Below, one piece after another: positions 42,539 to 51,018 of a stretch of DNA of 64,000 nucleotides (positions are counted from its first letter, which is position 1; every line of letters begins with the position of its first letter). The notes beneath the pieces are model-generated. The model did not search any database, was not told the origin of the DNA, and saw only the letters and a program-made list of their open reading frames with translations. A program made the translations under genes and the position numbers. Source of the stretch: JAFMJV01 sp963814315 (GTDB lineage Bacteria > Chloroflexota > Limnocylindria > Limnocylindrales > CSP1-4). The stretch lies in assembly GCA_963814315.1 (NCBI GenBank), contig CAWFCG010000003.1:62001-126000 (forward strand), in the 5' to 3' direction.

Positions 42539-43540
42539 ATGAGCCGAGTCCCCCTTGGCCTGATCGTCGCCATCCTTGTGTTCGCCCTGTCCGGCTGTGC
42601 CGGTTTGGCCGCTGGGGCCGAGCGGGATGACGGTTCCAATGCCAATGGTCAATCCGCCAGATCTGCCCAGGGCGACAAGTCGGCCAGAAAGCAACAGCCC
42701 ACGCCCCAGCCCACCGAGCCGCCCATGCAGGTCGAGGATCTGCTCGGCACTGACGGCAGGCTCACGGTCCTCATCCTCGGCACCGACGCACGTGAAAACG
42801 TCATCGGACACCGTACCGACACCATCATCGTGGCCACCATCGATCCGCAGAGCGGCAAGGTCGCCATGGTCAGCCTCCCGCGCGATACGGTGAACGTCCC
42901 CATCGCCCCTGGCAATGCCTATGCCGGCCGCATCAACTCGCTCTTCTGGGAGTTCGAACGCGGCACCGGCAAAACCAAGGAAGCGCTCAAAAAGACGAAG
43001 CAAGCGCTGGCCTACGCCTTCGACACGGAGATCGACTACTACGCCCTGGTCGACTTCGATGGACTCGTGCGACTCGTCAACAGCATCGGAGGCGTGGACT
43101 TGATGCTCGACGAGCCCCTCATCGACCCCTCCATGCACCTCGGCAAGAAGGGTCTGAAGTTGAAGGCCGGCGAGCGTCGCCTTGACGGCAAGCTTGCCTT
43201 GGCCTACTCGCGTTCGCGTCACACTGACAGTGACTACGATCGCTCAGAGCGTCAGCAGCAGGTCATCGCCGCGGCCGCCGAGCAGGTCCGCACTCGAGGC
43301 TTGGCGGCCCTGCCGGCGCTCGTCGAGTTGGCGCGCAAGAAGATCACCACCGACATCCCGATGCGTGCTGCGCCGGCCCTGTTTGGTCTGGCCACGAAGG
43401 CCAAGCTGGCCAGCCCCAAGTCCGTCGTGCTGGCTCCAAGTCGTTGGTCGCGTGAACTTGCCGGGACCTACACCATCGCGCCGCGCGTGCTGGAGATCCA
43501 GAAGATGTTCGACCAGGTGTTCAAGCCGCTCAACGGCTGA
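42539..43540 (+). CDS. LytR-CpsA-Psr (LCP) family lipoprotein
   Basis: 333 residues from the ATG at 42539, with AGGAG 11 bases upstream. A lipoprotein signal (LIVAILVFALSGCAG) suggests lipid anchoring instead of the usual TM helix. The LCP catalytic domain covers residues 75-260: LTVLILGTDARENVIGHRTDTIIVATIDPQSGK, the arginine in VSLPRDTVNVP, INSLFWEFERG, VDFDGLVRLVNSIGGVDL and YSRSRHTDSDYDRSERQQQV. LCP enzymes attach glycopolymers to peptidoglycan. A second LCP gene of different architecture is at 56.5 kb. Confidence 0.9.
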   Translation: MSRVPLGLIVAILVFALSGCAGLAAGAERDDGSNANGQSARSAQGDKSARKQQPTPQPTEPPMQVEDLLGTDGRLTVLILGTDARENVIGHRTDTIIVATIDPQSGKVAMVSLPRDTVNVPIAPGNAYAGRINSLFWEFERGTGKTKEALKKTKQALAYAFDTEIDYYALVDFDGLVRLVNSIGGVDLMLDEPLIDPSMHLGKKGLKLKAGERRLDGKLALAYSRSRHTDSDYDRSERQQQVIAAAAEQVRTRGLAALPALVELARKKITTDIPMRAAPALFGLATKAKLASPKSVVLAPSRWSRELAGTYTIAPRVLEIQKMFDQVFKPLNG

Positions 43541-43606
43541 CCCTTCGCCTGCGGCTAGCGGCACCGCCGATGGCCCTGCCACCGAAAGCTCCGCCGCGGA
43601 TAGCGA

Positions 43607-43636
43607 GAGGCCGCCGGTCTGATGACCGGCGGCCTC
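43607..43636. terminator. Bidirectional terminator hairpin
   Basis: A perfect 13-bp stem: GAGGCCGCCGGTC, loop TGAT, GACCGGCGGCCTC. It lies between the convergent LCP gene and the two-TM gene and probably ends both transcripts. On the plus strand it is followed by TTGG only. Confidence 0.7.
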
Positions 43637-43677
43637 TTGGATGATGGTGCTAGCGGGCGGTACCTCGCTCGCGACTA

Positions 43678-44427
43678 CTATGCCGCGACCGGCTCGTCTT
43701 CCTTGCGACCACTCATGCCTGCCCAGACCAAGCCGCCGCCGGCGACGACGAAGCCAAGGCCCATGAGCGCGGTCACGCCCACGACGCCCATCGCCAACTG
43801 CAGAGCGGTGGCGGTGGTGGCACCCACGCCCAGCTCGGCGAAGAGGCCATGCACGGTCCCGTTCCAGGCCAGCTCACGGGCCGGACCATCGAGCGGATGG
43901 CTGCGGTTGAAGCCGGTCCAGTAGCGGTCATTGACCGGGACCTGGTAGGTGCCAGGGTTGAACACAGCGGGCTCGCCGACGGTGGCCGGGTCCCACTCGC
44001 CGCCGGAGTACTGCTGCGCATCAGCGGGAGCCGCGTCGACGACGCTGCTGCCGTCCCAATAGACCACGGCCGGCAGCACCACATTCTGGGTGCCGGTCAG
44101 CGTGTGGTGGGCGATGGTGGCCATCTGGTACATGTACTCGGTGGCCGTATTGGTGACCGGATCGTCAGGGTTAAGCTCGCCATCTGCGACGGGCCAGCCC
44201 CAAGTGTCAGCCAGCAGCGTGAGGATGGCGTCTGCACCCTCGGTCGTCCCACGGTCGGTCAAGTCGCCGTCTTCGTTATAGGTGAGCGCCACGTTCTGGG
44301 CAGCGCTGAAGCCTTCAAGCGCGGCGGAGCCATCCTGGGCCTTCATATACGCGTACCCGGCTGCGCCCCAGGAGACGATGCCGATGATGATGAGCACCAC
44401 ACCGACGATCTTGAGTTTGGATGCCAT
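43678..44427 (-). CDS. Two-transmembrane-segment protein of unknown function
   Basis: 249 residues. One TM segment at the N-terminus (IVGVVLIIIGIVSWGAAGYAYM) and one at the C-terminus (LQLAMGVVGVTALMGLGFVVAGGGLVWAGM) bracket about 175 extracellular residues rich in Asp, Thr and aromatic residues. GAAGGGAG precedes the ATG. Topology resembles actinobacterial/Chloroflexota membrane proteins often misnamed aromatic ring-opening dioxygenase LigA; nothing suggests dioxygenase activity. Function unknown. Confidence 0.7.
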   Translation of the reverse strand: MASKLKIVGVVLIIIGIVSWGAAGYAYMKAQDGSAALEGFSAAQNVALTYNEDGDLTDRGTTEGADAILTLLADTWGWPVADGELNPDDPVTNTATEYMYQMATIAHHTLTGTQNVVLPAVVYWDGSSVVDAAPADAQQYSGGEWDPATVGEPAVFNPGTYQVPVNDRYWTGFNRSHPLDGPARELAWNGTVHGLFAELGVGATTATALQLAMGVVGVTALMGLGFVVAGGGLVWAGMSGRKEDEPVAA

Positions 44428-44772
44428 TGTTTGGGAAACTCCCTTCTACATCGATGGCGTCACGCCGAGCCCGGCGCGAACGCTCGTTCAGACCTCACTC
44501 GCGATACCGCGTGGCGGCTATCGTATGGGCCCTCAATCTTGATTGCTGCCATCATGACCCGCCTTCAGACACGAGGCGGGGGCCCTTCGGCCTGAGCGAG
44601 CAGGTCTGCTGGATATTGTCCATCAAGTCGGCCTGAGTCGTCCGGCCGTAACGTCGCACCCGTGACCATCGGTCACGCGACCGGGGAGTACCGGGTTCGC
44701 ATGGCCATCCCACCGAAGGCGGGCTTCGGGGTGCTCGGGTACGTCAGCGTGCGCCTAGGGGGTCCAGCCGAT
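44428..44772. other. Intergenic region with hairpins between two minus-strand genes
   Basis: 345 bases without a credible ORF. Two hairpins: CGTGACC-ATC-GGTCACG at 44661-44677 and CCCGCCT-N9-AGGCGGG at 44558-44580. On the minus strand these lie 96 and 193 bases downstream of the CAP-domain gene and could end its transcript. The two-TM gene promoter must also be here. Confidence 0.5.
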
Positions 44773-45366
44773 CTAGCGCGGAGACCTGCCGTAGAAGTTG
44801 ATGACCAGCTGCGACTTCCCGGAGCCGCGCCTGGCGACGGCGACGCCGATCGACTTGAAGCGCTTGTCTTTGATCTGGCGCCAATGTGATCCGTGATACG
44901 CCTTTTCACGCTGCCACCAGCGCACGACGAACGCGACCATCCGCTTGGGGTCATAGCTGGCACAGCCGATGTTCTCGCCGTTCGCGCCGTGCTTCAGGCC
45001 GACGGTGGCGAAGCGGCGATCGACCGTGGACCGTGCCAAGCTGTGGCCGACCCAGCAGGTGCGCTTCGAATTCAGCTTGACGGTACGGGTGGCCCAAGGC
45101 AGCGCCACCTGGTTGGAGATCCGTCGGCTGATCTTGAATGGCGCACGCTTGGTCGAGTATCTTCCGGTACCGCGGCCCTGGCATCTGCCGTTGGTGGTGA
45201 CCTTGCCCCCGGTTCGCAGGCAATTGACGAGGCTGACGGCCAGCTTCTCGGCACTGCGTACGCGATGGGGCTCCGCGGCGACGGTGGACCCGGCCGACAC
45301 GGCCAGCAGGGCCATCATCACCAAGCTGGCCAGGGCGAGATGGGAACGGGCAGCGTGGTGCCTCAT
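44773..45366 (-). CDS. Secreted CAP/SCP-domain protein
   Basis: 197 residues from the ATG at 45366. A signal peptide (LALASLVMMALLAVSAGSTVAA) is followed by a Cys-containing CAP domain: VSLVNCLRTGG, HGANGENIGCAS (the family GENIG motif), VVRWWQREKAYHGSHW and a C-terminal IGVAVARRGSGKSQLVINFYG. Four Cys could pair. The frame is open upstream of this start. CAP proteins of bacteria are extracellular and mostly of unknown role. Confidence 0.85.
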   Translation of the reverse strand: MRHHAARSHLALASLVMMALLAVSAGSTVAAEPHRVRSAEKLAVSLVNCLRTGGKVTTNGRCQGRGTGRYSTKRAPFKISRRISNQVALPWATRTVKLNSKRTCWVGHSLARSTVDRRFATVGLKHGANGENIGCASYDPKRMVAFVVRWWQREKAYHGSHWRQIKDKRFKSIGVAVARRGSGKSQLVINFYGRSPR

Positions 45367-45637
45367 TCGGCAGCGCTCCGCTGCCACACGGCTTCGATCA
45401 ACGGTGGGCCTCCGTCGTGTGTCTTCTTCGCGGAACGGCCGAACTGGGGTTCGCAACCGGACATCGGCTGTGACCGTCCCTTGGGTTCGATCGGTCGTCG
45501 CTGGGGCGTCGGCCGACTTGTGACCGGCATAGGGTACCGCGCCCGGCAAGCCCTTGTCACGCCCTGTCGTTGTCACGCGGTGGTCGGAGTCGCGACGTTC
45601 TGTCGATGACAGTTCCTTCCTGGGTCACCAACCGGTC

Positions 45638-45663
45638 ACACTGACGAGACACACTGACGAGAC
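45638..45663. repeat. 13-bp exact tandem repeat
   Basis: ACACTGACGAGAC occurs twice head to tail. Could be direct-repeat operator half-sites; function unknown. Confidence 0.7.
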
Positions 45664-45799
45664 AGCTTGGCGGACAGACCGGCGAGCGTCTGGTCGAATG
45701 ACACATCTACCCCAAATGTCGTCCCCGGTGCCGTTAGAAAGGTGCACCCGCGCACAGGGCCGCCGTACCTGGCCGCATCACCGCTCCTGGACACCCGAT

Positions 45800-45840
45800 C
45801 ATGCCCGTGTGTGACTGGCGCCATGCCCGCGGGTGACTGG
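45800..45840. repeat. 22-bp imperfect tandem repeat
   Basis: CATGCCCGTGTGTGACTGG and CATGCCCGCGGGTGACTGG start 22 bases apart; 17 of 19 bases agree. Confidence 0.55.
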
Positions 45841-46068
45841 GCTCGGGGTGTGCATCACCCCATCGACCGGAGCCACGGGCTTGGCAACTCGCTTATGGGG
45901 CCGGGGGCGACATCTGGGTAGATGGTGCGACGCCACCGGCGTGGCGGCGCTGGTGTGGCGCGGGCGCACCAGCCGGAACGCTGAGCGCTACGCTACCGGC
46001 CACCGGCAAGCGGTCAGGAGTGTGATGGCCGAGCGACCGGGAGGATGTGATGCCGTCGGGGTAGCTCC

Positions 46069-46941
46069 ATGTTGAGTCTTGCGCGTATCGACGCCCACCA
46101 CCACTTCTGGGATCCGGCTCGCCCGGAGTCCACGTGGCCGTTCGACACGCCGGATCAGTCCGCCCGCGTCTACGGGCCTGTCGACCTGGCGGTCGAGCTC
46201 GAGGCCGATGGCATGGCTGGCTCCGTGTTGGTCGCGGCGACTCCATCGACGGCCGAGACGCGTCACCTGCTGGCTCTCGCCGGCTCGGTGCCCTGGGTGC
46301 TCGGCGTGGTGGGCTGGGTCGATCTGACCTCCGCGGATGTCGCGGGCCAGATCGCGGCACTGCGCGCTGGTCCCGGCGGCGGGAAGCTCGTCGGGCTCAG
46401 TCATCGTGTCTCCGCCGAGACGGATCCGGCTTGGCTGCTCCGCGATGATGTCCGGCGTGGTCTGGCGTCATTGGCGGCATCCGACCTGGCCTTCGACCTG
46501 CGGGTCCGGACGCGGAACATGCCGGTCACCTACGACACCTGTGCCGCCCTGCCCGGAACACGTTTCGTGCTCGACCATCTGGGGTGCCCGCCGATCGCGA
46601 GTGGTGACCTATCGGCCTGGGGCCGGGCGCTGCTGCGGTTGGCCGAGCTGCCCAATGTCAGCGCCAAGATCTGCGGCCTGGTCACCGAGGCGGACTGGCA
46701 CACTTGGTCCATCGACGACCTGCGTCATCCGGTGGAGCTGGCCGTCGACGCCTTCGGTCCGCGTCGGTTGATGGTGGGTTCCGATTGGCCGATCTGCTTG
46801 CTGGCCGGCTCCTACACTGACGTCATCGACTCGGTGCGCTACTTGCTTGCCGAACTGCCCACGTATCAGCAGGAAGAGATCCTCGGTGGCACCGCCGCGC
46901 GCGTCTATCGTTTGGCGGCGCCGGCCGAGAGCGCGGGTTGA
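46069..46941 (+). CDS. Amidohydrolase-2 family lactonase-like hydrolase
   Basis: 290 residues, TIM-barrel metal hydrolase. Motifs: IDAHHHFWDP at the N-terminus, FVLDHLGCPPI, NVSAKICGLVTEADW and LMVGSDWPICLLAG. These are typical for L-fucono-1,5-lactonase and L-rhamnono-1,4-lactonase. It precedes an FGGY sugar kinase by 59 bases on the same strand, which suggests sugar catabolism, but the substrate cannot be deduced. Confidence 0.85.
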   Translation: MLSLARIDAHHHFWDPARPESTWPFDTPDQSARVYGPVDLAVELEADGMAGSVLVAATPSTAETRHLLALAGSVPWVLGVVGWVDLTSADVAGQIAALRAGPGGGKLVGLSHRVSAETDPAWLLRDDVRRGLASLAASDLAFDLRVRTRNMPVTYDTCAALPGTRFVLDHLGCPPIASGDLSAWGRALLRLAELPNVSAKICGLVTEADWHTWSIDDLRHPVELAVDAFGPRRLMVGSDWPICLLAGSYTDVIDSVRYLLAELPTYQQEEILGGTAARVYRLAAPAESAG

Positions 46942-47000
46942 GCGCGGGCCTTTGCGGCTGACGGGGTCGTCGGCATATCAAGGAATCAGGAGACGAGCGT

Positions 47001-48497
47001 GTGAAGCCGGTCATCATCGCGCATGACCTCGGCACCAGCGGTGACAAGGCGTCGCTGCACGCCGCTGATGGTCGTCTGCTGGCCTCCCATACGGTCGCGT
47101 ACCCGACGAGCTTTGGGCCCGGTGGCCAGGCTGAGCAAGATCCGGCCGACTGGTGGGCAGCCTTCTGCACGGCCACGAGCCGGCTGTTGTCGGCGGCTGA
47201 CGTGACGCCAGCGGAGGTCGCCTGTGTGGTCCTGTCGGGCCAGATGCAGAGCCTGGTGCTGGTCGGTGTCGATGACGAGCCACTGCGTCCGGCCATCATC
47301 TGGGCGGACACGCGTGCTGAGGCCGAGCGCGATCTACTCGCCGAGCGGGTCGGCGAGGATCGTGCCTTTGAGATCATGGGCCACCGCCTGGGGGCGACCT
47401 ACACGCTGCCCAAGGCCATGTGGGTGCGCGCCCATGAGCCGGCCACCTTCGCCCGAGCCGATGGCATCCTCGTCGCCAAGGACTACGTGACGCTGCGTGC
47501 CACGGGCCGGCGCTGCACCGATCCCTCCGATGCCTGCGGCACGAACGCCTTCGACCAGCGTGCGGGCAGGTGGTCTGCCGAGTTGCTCGCGGCCGCCGAG
47601 CTCGACCCATCCTTGCTTCCCGAGCTGTTGCCGTCAGCCAGTGTGGCGGGCGGGCTCACGCGGGCCGCCGCCGCTGCCATGGGCCTCGTCGCTGGCACAC
47701 CCGTCGTCGTCGGCGGTGGGGATGGCGCTTGTGCCGCCCTCGGCGCGGGCTTGACCGACCCGGGACCGGTGGCCAATGCCACGCTGGGCTCGAGCGCCTG
47801 GCTGTCGGTCGTGACCGATGCGCCCGTACGTGACCCGGAGAAGCGGACCGTGACCTTCGACCACGTCATCCCTGGTCGCTATCTGCCGCTCGGTGCCATG
47901 CAGGCCGCGGGCGCGTCGCTCGACTGGCTGACCGAAACGCTGGGGGTCGCAACGGGGACCGAGCTGCAGGCCCTCCTGGACAGTGCCGCAGCGGTCAAGG
48001 CGTCAGCCGAGGGCCTCTTCTTCCTGCCCTACCTGATGGGGGAGCGTGCGCCGCTCTGGGATCCGCATGCACGCGGCACCTTCGTGGGGCTGGCCCGCCA
48101 CCATAGTCGCGCGCACCTGGCGCGCGCTGTGCTTGAGGGCGTGGCGTTCAGCATGGCATCGATCCTGGCGAGCCTGCGTGACGTGCTGCCTGATGGTGGG
48201 TCGGTCGACAGCATCGAGGCTATCGGAGGTGGCGCGCGTAGCGACCTGTGGCTGGCGCTGATGGCCGATACCTGGGGCTTGCCGGTGCGCCGGCGTACGG
48301 TGGTCAACGAGGCCAACTCGCTCGGTGCCGCGGTCGTCGGAGGGCTTGCCGTGGGTTTGATCGATGACTGGTCCGCAGCACGTTCACTCTCGTCGATCGA
48401 TGCCACGTTCGAGCCTGACCCGGTTCGTCACCGCCAGGCGGTCGACGCGCACCAACGCTTCGAGGATCTCTACGCGCGTCTGCGGACCTGGTTCTGA
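47001..48497 (+). CDS. xylB: FGGY family sugar kinase, xylulokinase-like
   Basis: 498 residues, GTG start. It has the phosphate-1 motif AHDLGTSGDKASLHA, QAEQDPADWWAAF, the Asp in CVVLSGQMQSLVLV and YTLPKAMWVRAHEP. The C-terminal FGGY signature segment is EAIGGGARSDLWLALMADTWGLPV. Closest in appearance to xylulokinases; other pentulose or hexulose substrates are possible, so the gene symbol is tentative. Confidence 0.82.
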   Translation: MKPVIIAHDLGTSGDKASLHAADGRLLASHTVAYPTSFGPGGQAEQDPADWWAAFCTATSRLLSAADVTPAEVACVVLSGQMQSLVLVGVDDEPLRPAIIWADTRAEAERDLLAERVGEDRAFEIMGHRLGATYTLPKAMWVRAHEPATFARADGILVAKDYVTLRATGRRCTDPSDACGTNAFDQRAGRWSAELLAAAELDPSLLPELLPSASVAGGLTRAAAAAMGLVAGTPVVVGGGDGACAALGAGLTDPGPVANATLGSSAWLSVVTDAPVRDPEKRTVTFDHVIPGRYLPLGAMQAAGASLDWLTETLGVATGTELQALLDSAAAVKASAEGLFFLPYLMGERAPLWDPHARGTFVGLARHHSRAHLARAVLEGVAFSMASILASLRDVLPDGGSVDSIEAIGGGARSDLWLALMADTWGLPVRRRTVVNEANSLGAAVVGGLAVGLIDDWSAARSLSSIDATFEPDPVRHRQAVDAHQRFEDLYARLRTWF

Positions 48498-48523
48498 CGA
48501 CCGGTTCTGACGCCGGGCATCCG

Positions 48524-48543
48524 GTGTTGCGTGCACGCAACAC
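48524..48543. promoter_or_regulatory. Perfect 20-bp palindrome between xylB-like gene and aapJ
   Basis: GTGTTGCGTGCACGCAACAC reads the same on both strands. It may be an operator (LacI- or GntR-type size) for the Aap transporter operon, which starts 173 bases later, or, as RNA, an 8-bp hairpin with loop TGCA ending the kinase transcript. No T run follows. Confidence 0.55.
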
Positions 48544-48715
48544 TGCGGGCGCGGTCCAGTGACATCAGGGCGTCCCGCTCACGCCGAGGAGAGGTTTTCG
48601 AGCGTGGTCGCGACTTGCCCGGTCGGCCCTCACGCACACCGGAGTGGTATCGTGCGCCGACGCGGGGGGTGCATACGTGCCCTCCTGTCCGGACTAGAAC
48701 ATAGGAGGAGATGTC

Positions 48716-49738
48716 TTGAAAAGACTCGTACCCGGGCTCGTCATCGGAGCCCTAGTCCTTGGATCGTCTGCCGCGTACGCCCAGGATGGCGGAACGCTGG
48801 CTGAAGTCCAGGCACGCGGCCAGCTCGTTTGTGGTGTGAACGGCGGACTGCCCGGCATGAGCGTGCTCAACGCGGACACTGGCCTGTATGAGGGCATGGA
48901 CGGCGACTACTGTCGGGCCGTCGCTGCGGCCGTGCTCGGAGATCCCGACGCTGTCGAGTTCCGCACCCTCACCGCCGACCAGCGTGCCACCGCCATCCAG
49001 GGTGGCGAGGTCGACGTCATCTTCCGCAACACCACCGATACGCTCAGTCGAGACGCATCGTGGGGTGACTTCGGCCCGACCATCTTCTATGACGGCCAGG
49101 GCATGATGACTCGCGCCGAGCTAGGTGCAACCAGCCTTGAGGACCTCGATGGGGCCACCATCTGCGTGACCTCGGGCACGACCACCGAGCAGAACCTGGC
49201 CGACCAGATGAGCTTCCGTGGGCTGACCTACGAGCCGGTCGTGGCGGCTGAGATCGATTCCGTCTATGGCACGTATGAAGAGGGTCGTTGTGACGCGGTC
49301 ACCAGCGACCGCTCGCAGCTGGTGGGTCGTCGTTCGACGTTCGCCAGCCCAGACGACCACGTCATCCTCGATGTGGTGATGTCCAAGGAGCCGCTGGCTC
49401 CGCTTACCGCCCACGGTGACAACCAGTGGAGCGATGTGGTGACCTGGGTCGTCAATTCGACCATGGAGGCTGAGGAGCTGGGGATCACGTCCGAGAATAT
49501 CGGCGAATTCGCCGGTGGCGAGAACCCGGTCATACAGCGCCTGTTGGGCGAGACCGGTGAGCTGGGCTCGCTGTTGGGCCTGTCCAACACGTTCGTGGTC
49601 GACGTGATCTCCTCCGTGGGCAACTACGGTGAGATCTACGATCGCTCCTTTGGGCCGGACACAGCACTCGCGCTGGAGCGTGGCCCCAACGATCTGTGGA
49701 CGAACGGCGGGCTCATGTACTCGCCGCCTTTCCGTTAG
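48716..49738 (+). CDS. aapJ: Polar amino-acid ABC transporter, substrate-binding protein (AapJ-like)
   Basis: 340 residues, TTG start with AGGAGGA upstream. Signal peptide LVPGLVIGALVLGSSAAYA with cleavage before QDGG; no lipobox Cys, unusual for a monoderm. The solute-binding family 3 fold shows VQARGQLVCGVNGGLPGMS, YEGMDGDYCRAVAAAVLGD, VDVIFRNTTDTLSRD and DGATICVTSGTTTEQNL. The C-terminus (GNYGEIYDRSFG, NDLWTNGGLMYSPPFR) is characteristic of AapJ-type general L-amino-acid binding proteins. Confidence 0.92.
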   Translation: MKRLVPGLVIGALVLGSSAAYAQDGGTLAEVQARGQLVCGVNGGLPGMSVLNADTGLYEGMDGDYCRAVAAAVLGDPDAVEFRTLTADQRATAIQGGEVDVIFRNTTDTLSRDASWGDFGPTIFYDGQGMMTRAELGATSLEDLDGATICVTSGTTTEQNLADQMSFRGLTYEPVVAAEIDSVYGTYEEGRCDAVTSDRSQLVGRRSTFASPDDHVILDVVMSKEPLAPLTAHGDNQWSDVVTWVVNSTMEAEELGITSENIGEFAGGENPVIQRLLGETGELGSLLGLSNTFVVDVISSVGNYGEIYDRSFGPDTALALERGPNDLWTNGGLMYSPPFR

Positions 49739-49758
49739 TCGAGCGACGTAGACTGATT

Positions 49759-49795
49759 CCCGGGGCGACGGCCACCCGTTGCCCCGGGTTTCTTC
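49759..49795 (+). terminator. Intrinsic terminator/attenuator between aapJ and aapQ
   Basis: A 13-bp stem (CCCGGGGCGACGG with CCCGTTGCCCCGGG, one G-T pair), loop CCAC, then TTTCTTC. This is the most canonical terminator in the window. It lies 21 bases after aapJ and before the permease genes, so most transcripts would stop after the binding protein and only part would continue. Confidence 0.8.
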
Positions 49796-49827
49796 ATGCC
49801 GACCACCTCATGCGTAGCTGACGCTCC

Positions 49828-51018
49828 ATGACCGAGCCGCCGAGTGATCGCCGATCCACCACGTCCGTCCCGTTCTATCGGGATGTCCGCGTGTTGGCGG
49901 TCTTCAGCCAGGTCGTCGTCCTTGCGGTCGTCTTGTTGGTGTTCGGCTACCTGTTCAACAACCTCTACTCGGCCATGGCCGAGAAGGGCTTCCTGCCCAG
50001 CCTGAGCTGGCTGGGACTGACCGCCGGCTTCGAGATCGCCGAGTCGGTCGTCCCCTACGACTCCACCCACACCTATTCCGACGCATTGCTCGTCGGCCTC
50101 CTGAACACGTTGATGGTCAGCGTGGTGGGCATCTTCCTGGCCACCCTGCTGGGCCTCGTCATCGGAATCGGCCGGCTCTCGAAGAACTGGCTGGTCAATA
50201 GGCTTGCCCTGGGCTACGTCGAGCTCTTCCGCAACACGCCGCTGCTGGTACAGCTCTTCGTCATCTACTTCGTGGTCTTCCTGCAGTTGCCCGGCGTACG
50301 CGATTCCATCACGCTGCCCGGCTCGGTCTTCCTTAGCCAGCGCGGCATCTTCATGCCGCGACCACAGCTGGCCTCCGATGGATGGATCTGGCTGACCCTC
50401 GTCGTCATCGGCATCGTGGTGGCTGCCCTGGTCTGGTCCGCGGCCTGGCGCCGCGAGGCTGCCGGACGTCCGGCCAATGGCCTGCGACCCATCTCGCTGC
50501 TGATCCTGTTCGGGGTCCCCATCGTCAGCTGGGTCCTGATGGCCGCCGCTCCGGTCACCTTCGAGGAGCCCGTGCTGGGCAAGTTCAACCTCACCGGCGG
50601 CTTGAAGTTCACGCCGGAGTTCGCGGCCTTGACATTGGGCCTGGCGCTCTATACCGCAGCCTTCATCGCTGAGATCATCCGAGGTGGCATCGAGGCGGTC
50701 AGCAAGGGGCAGCTTGAGGCAGCCCGCGCCATCGGGCTCAAGGAGAGTGAGACGTTGCGCCTGGTGGTGCTGCCGCAGGCGCTGCGGATCATCATCCCGC
50801 CGCTGACCAGCCAGTACCTCAATCTCATCAAGAACTCCAGCCTGGCCTTGGCCATCGGCTATGCCGACCTCTTCAACGTCAGCCGCACCATCTCGGAGCA
50901 GACCGGGCAACCGGTGGCGGTGATCATCATCGTGATGGGCGTCTACCTCGTCATCAGCCTGCTGACATCGTTGCTCATGAACATCTACAACCGTGCGGTA
51001 CAGATCCATGAGCGCTAG
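49828..51018 (+). CDS. aapQ: Polar amino-acid ABC transporter permease (AapQ-like)
   Basis: 396 residues. Permease with about eight TM segments: VLAVFSQVVVLAVVLLVFGYLFNN first, then GLLNTLMVSVVGIFLATLLGLVIGIGRLS, and the BPD inner-membrane domain with YTAAFIAEIIRGGIEAVSKGQLEAARAIGL (the EAA loop that contacts the ATPase). The long N-terminal half is typical of AapQ rather than HisQ. Starts 89 bases after aapJ behind a terminator. Confidence 0.93.
   Translation: MTEPPSDRRSTTSVPFYRDVRVLAVFSQVVVLAVVLLVFGYLFNNLYSAMAEKGFLPSLSWLGLTAGFEIAESVVPYDSTHTYSDALLVGLLNTLMVSVVGIFLATLLGLVIGIGRLSKNWLVNRLALGYVELFRNTPLLVQLFVIYFVVFLQLPGVRDSITLPGSVFLSQRGIFMPRPQLASDGWIWLTLVVIGIVVAALVWSAAWRREAAGRPANGLRPISLLILFGVPIVSWVLMAAAPVTFEEPVLGKFNLTGGLKFTPEFAALTLGLALYTAAFIAEIIRGGIEAVSKGQLEAARAIGLKESETLRLVVLPQALRIIIPPLTSQYLNLIKNSSLALAIGYADLFNVSRTISEQTGQPVAVIIIVMGVYLVISLLTSLLMNIYNRAVQIHER

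Larger units (their letters stand above)
45367..46068. other. 700-base intergenic region
   Basis: No credible gene. It lies between the CAP gene (minus) and the amidohydrolase (plus), so it must hold divergent promoters, none of which I can name. An exact 13-bp tandem ACACTGACGAGAC x2 sits at 45638-45663, and a 22-bp unit starting CATGCCCG and containing GTGACTGG is repeated at 45800-45840 with two differences. Confidence 0.6.

Noticed and set aside
43678..44427. Aromatic ring-opening dioxygenase (LigA) annotation for the two-TM protein
   Set aside because: This name is often attached to similar membrane proteins, but the sequence has two TM segments around an extracellular part and no dioxygenase motif.
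46069..48497. Complete fucose, rhamnose or xylose catabolic operon
   Set aside because: Only a lactonase-like hydrolase and a sugar kinase are present; no dehydrogenase, dehydratase, isomerase or sugar transporter is next to them, and the following ABC importer is of the amino-acid type.
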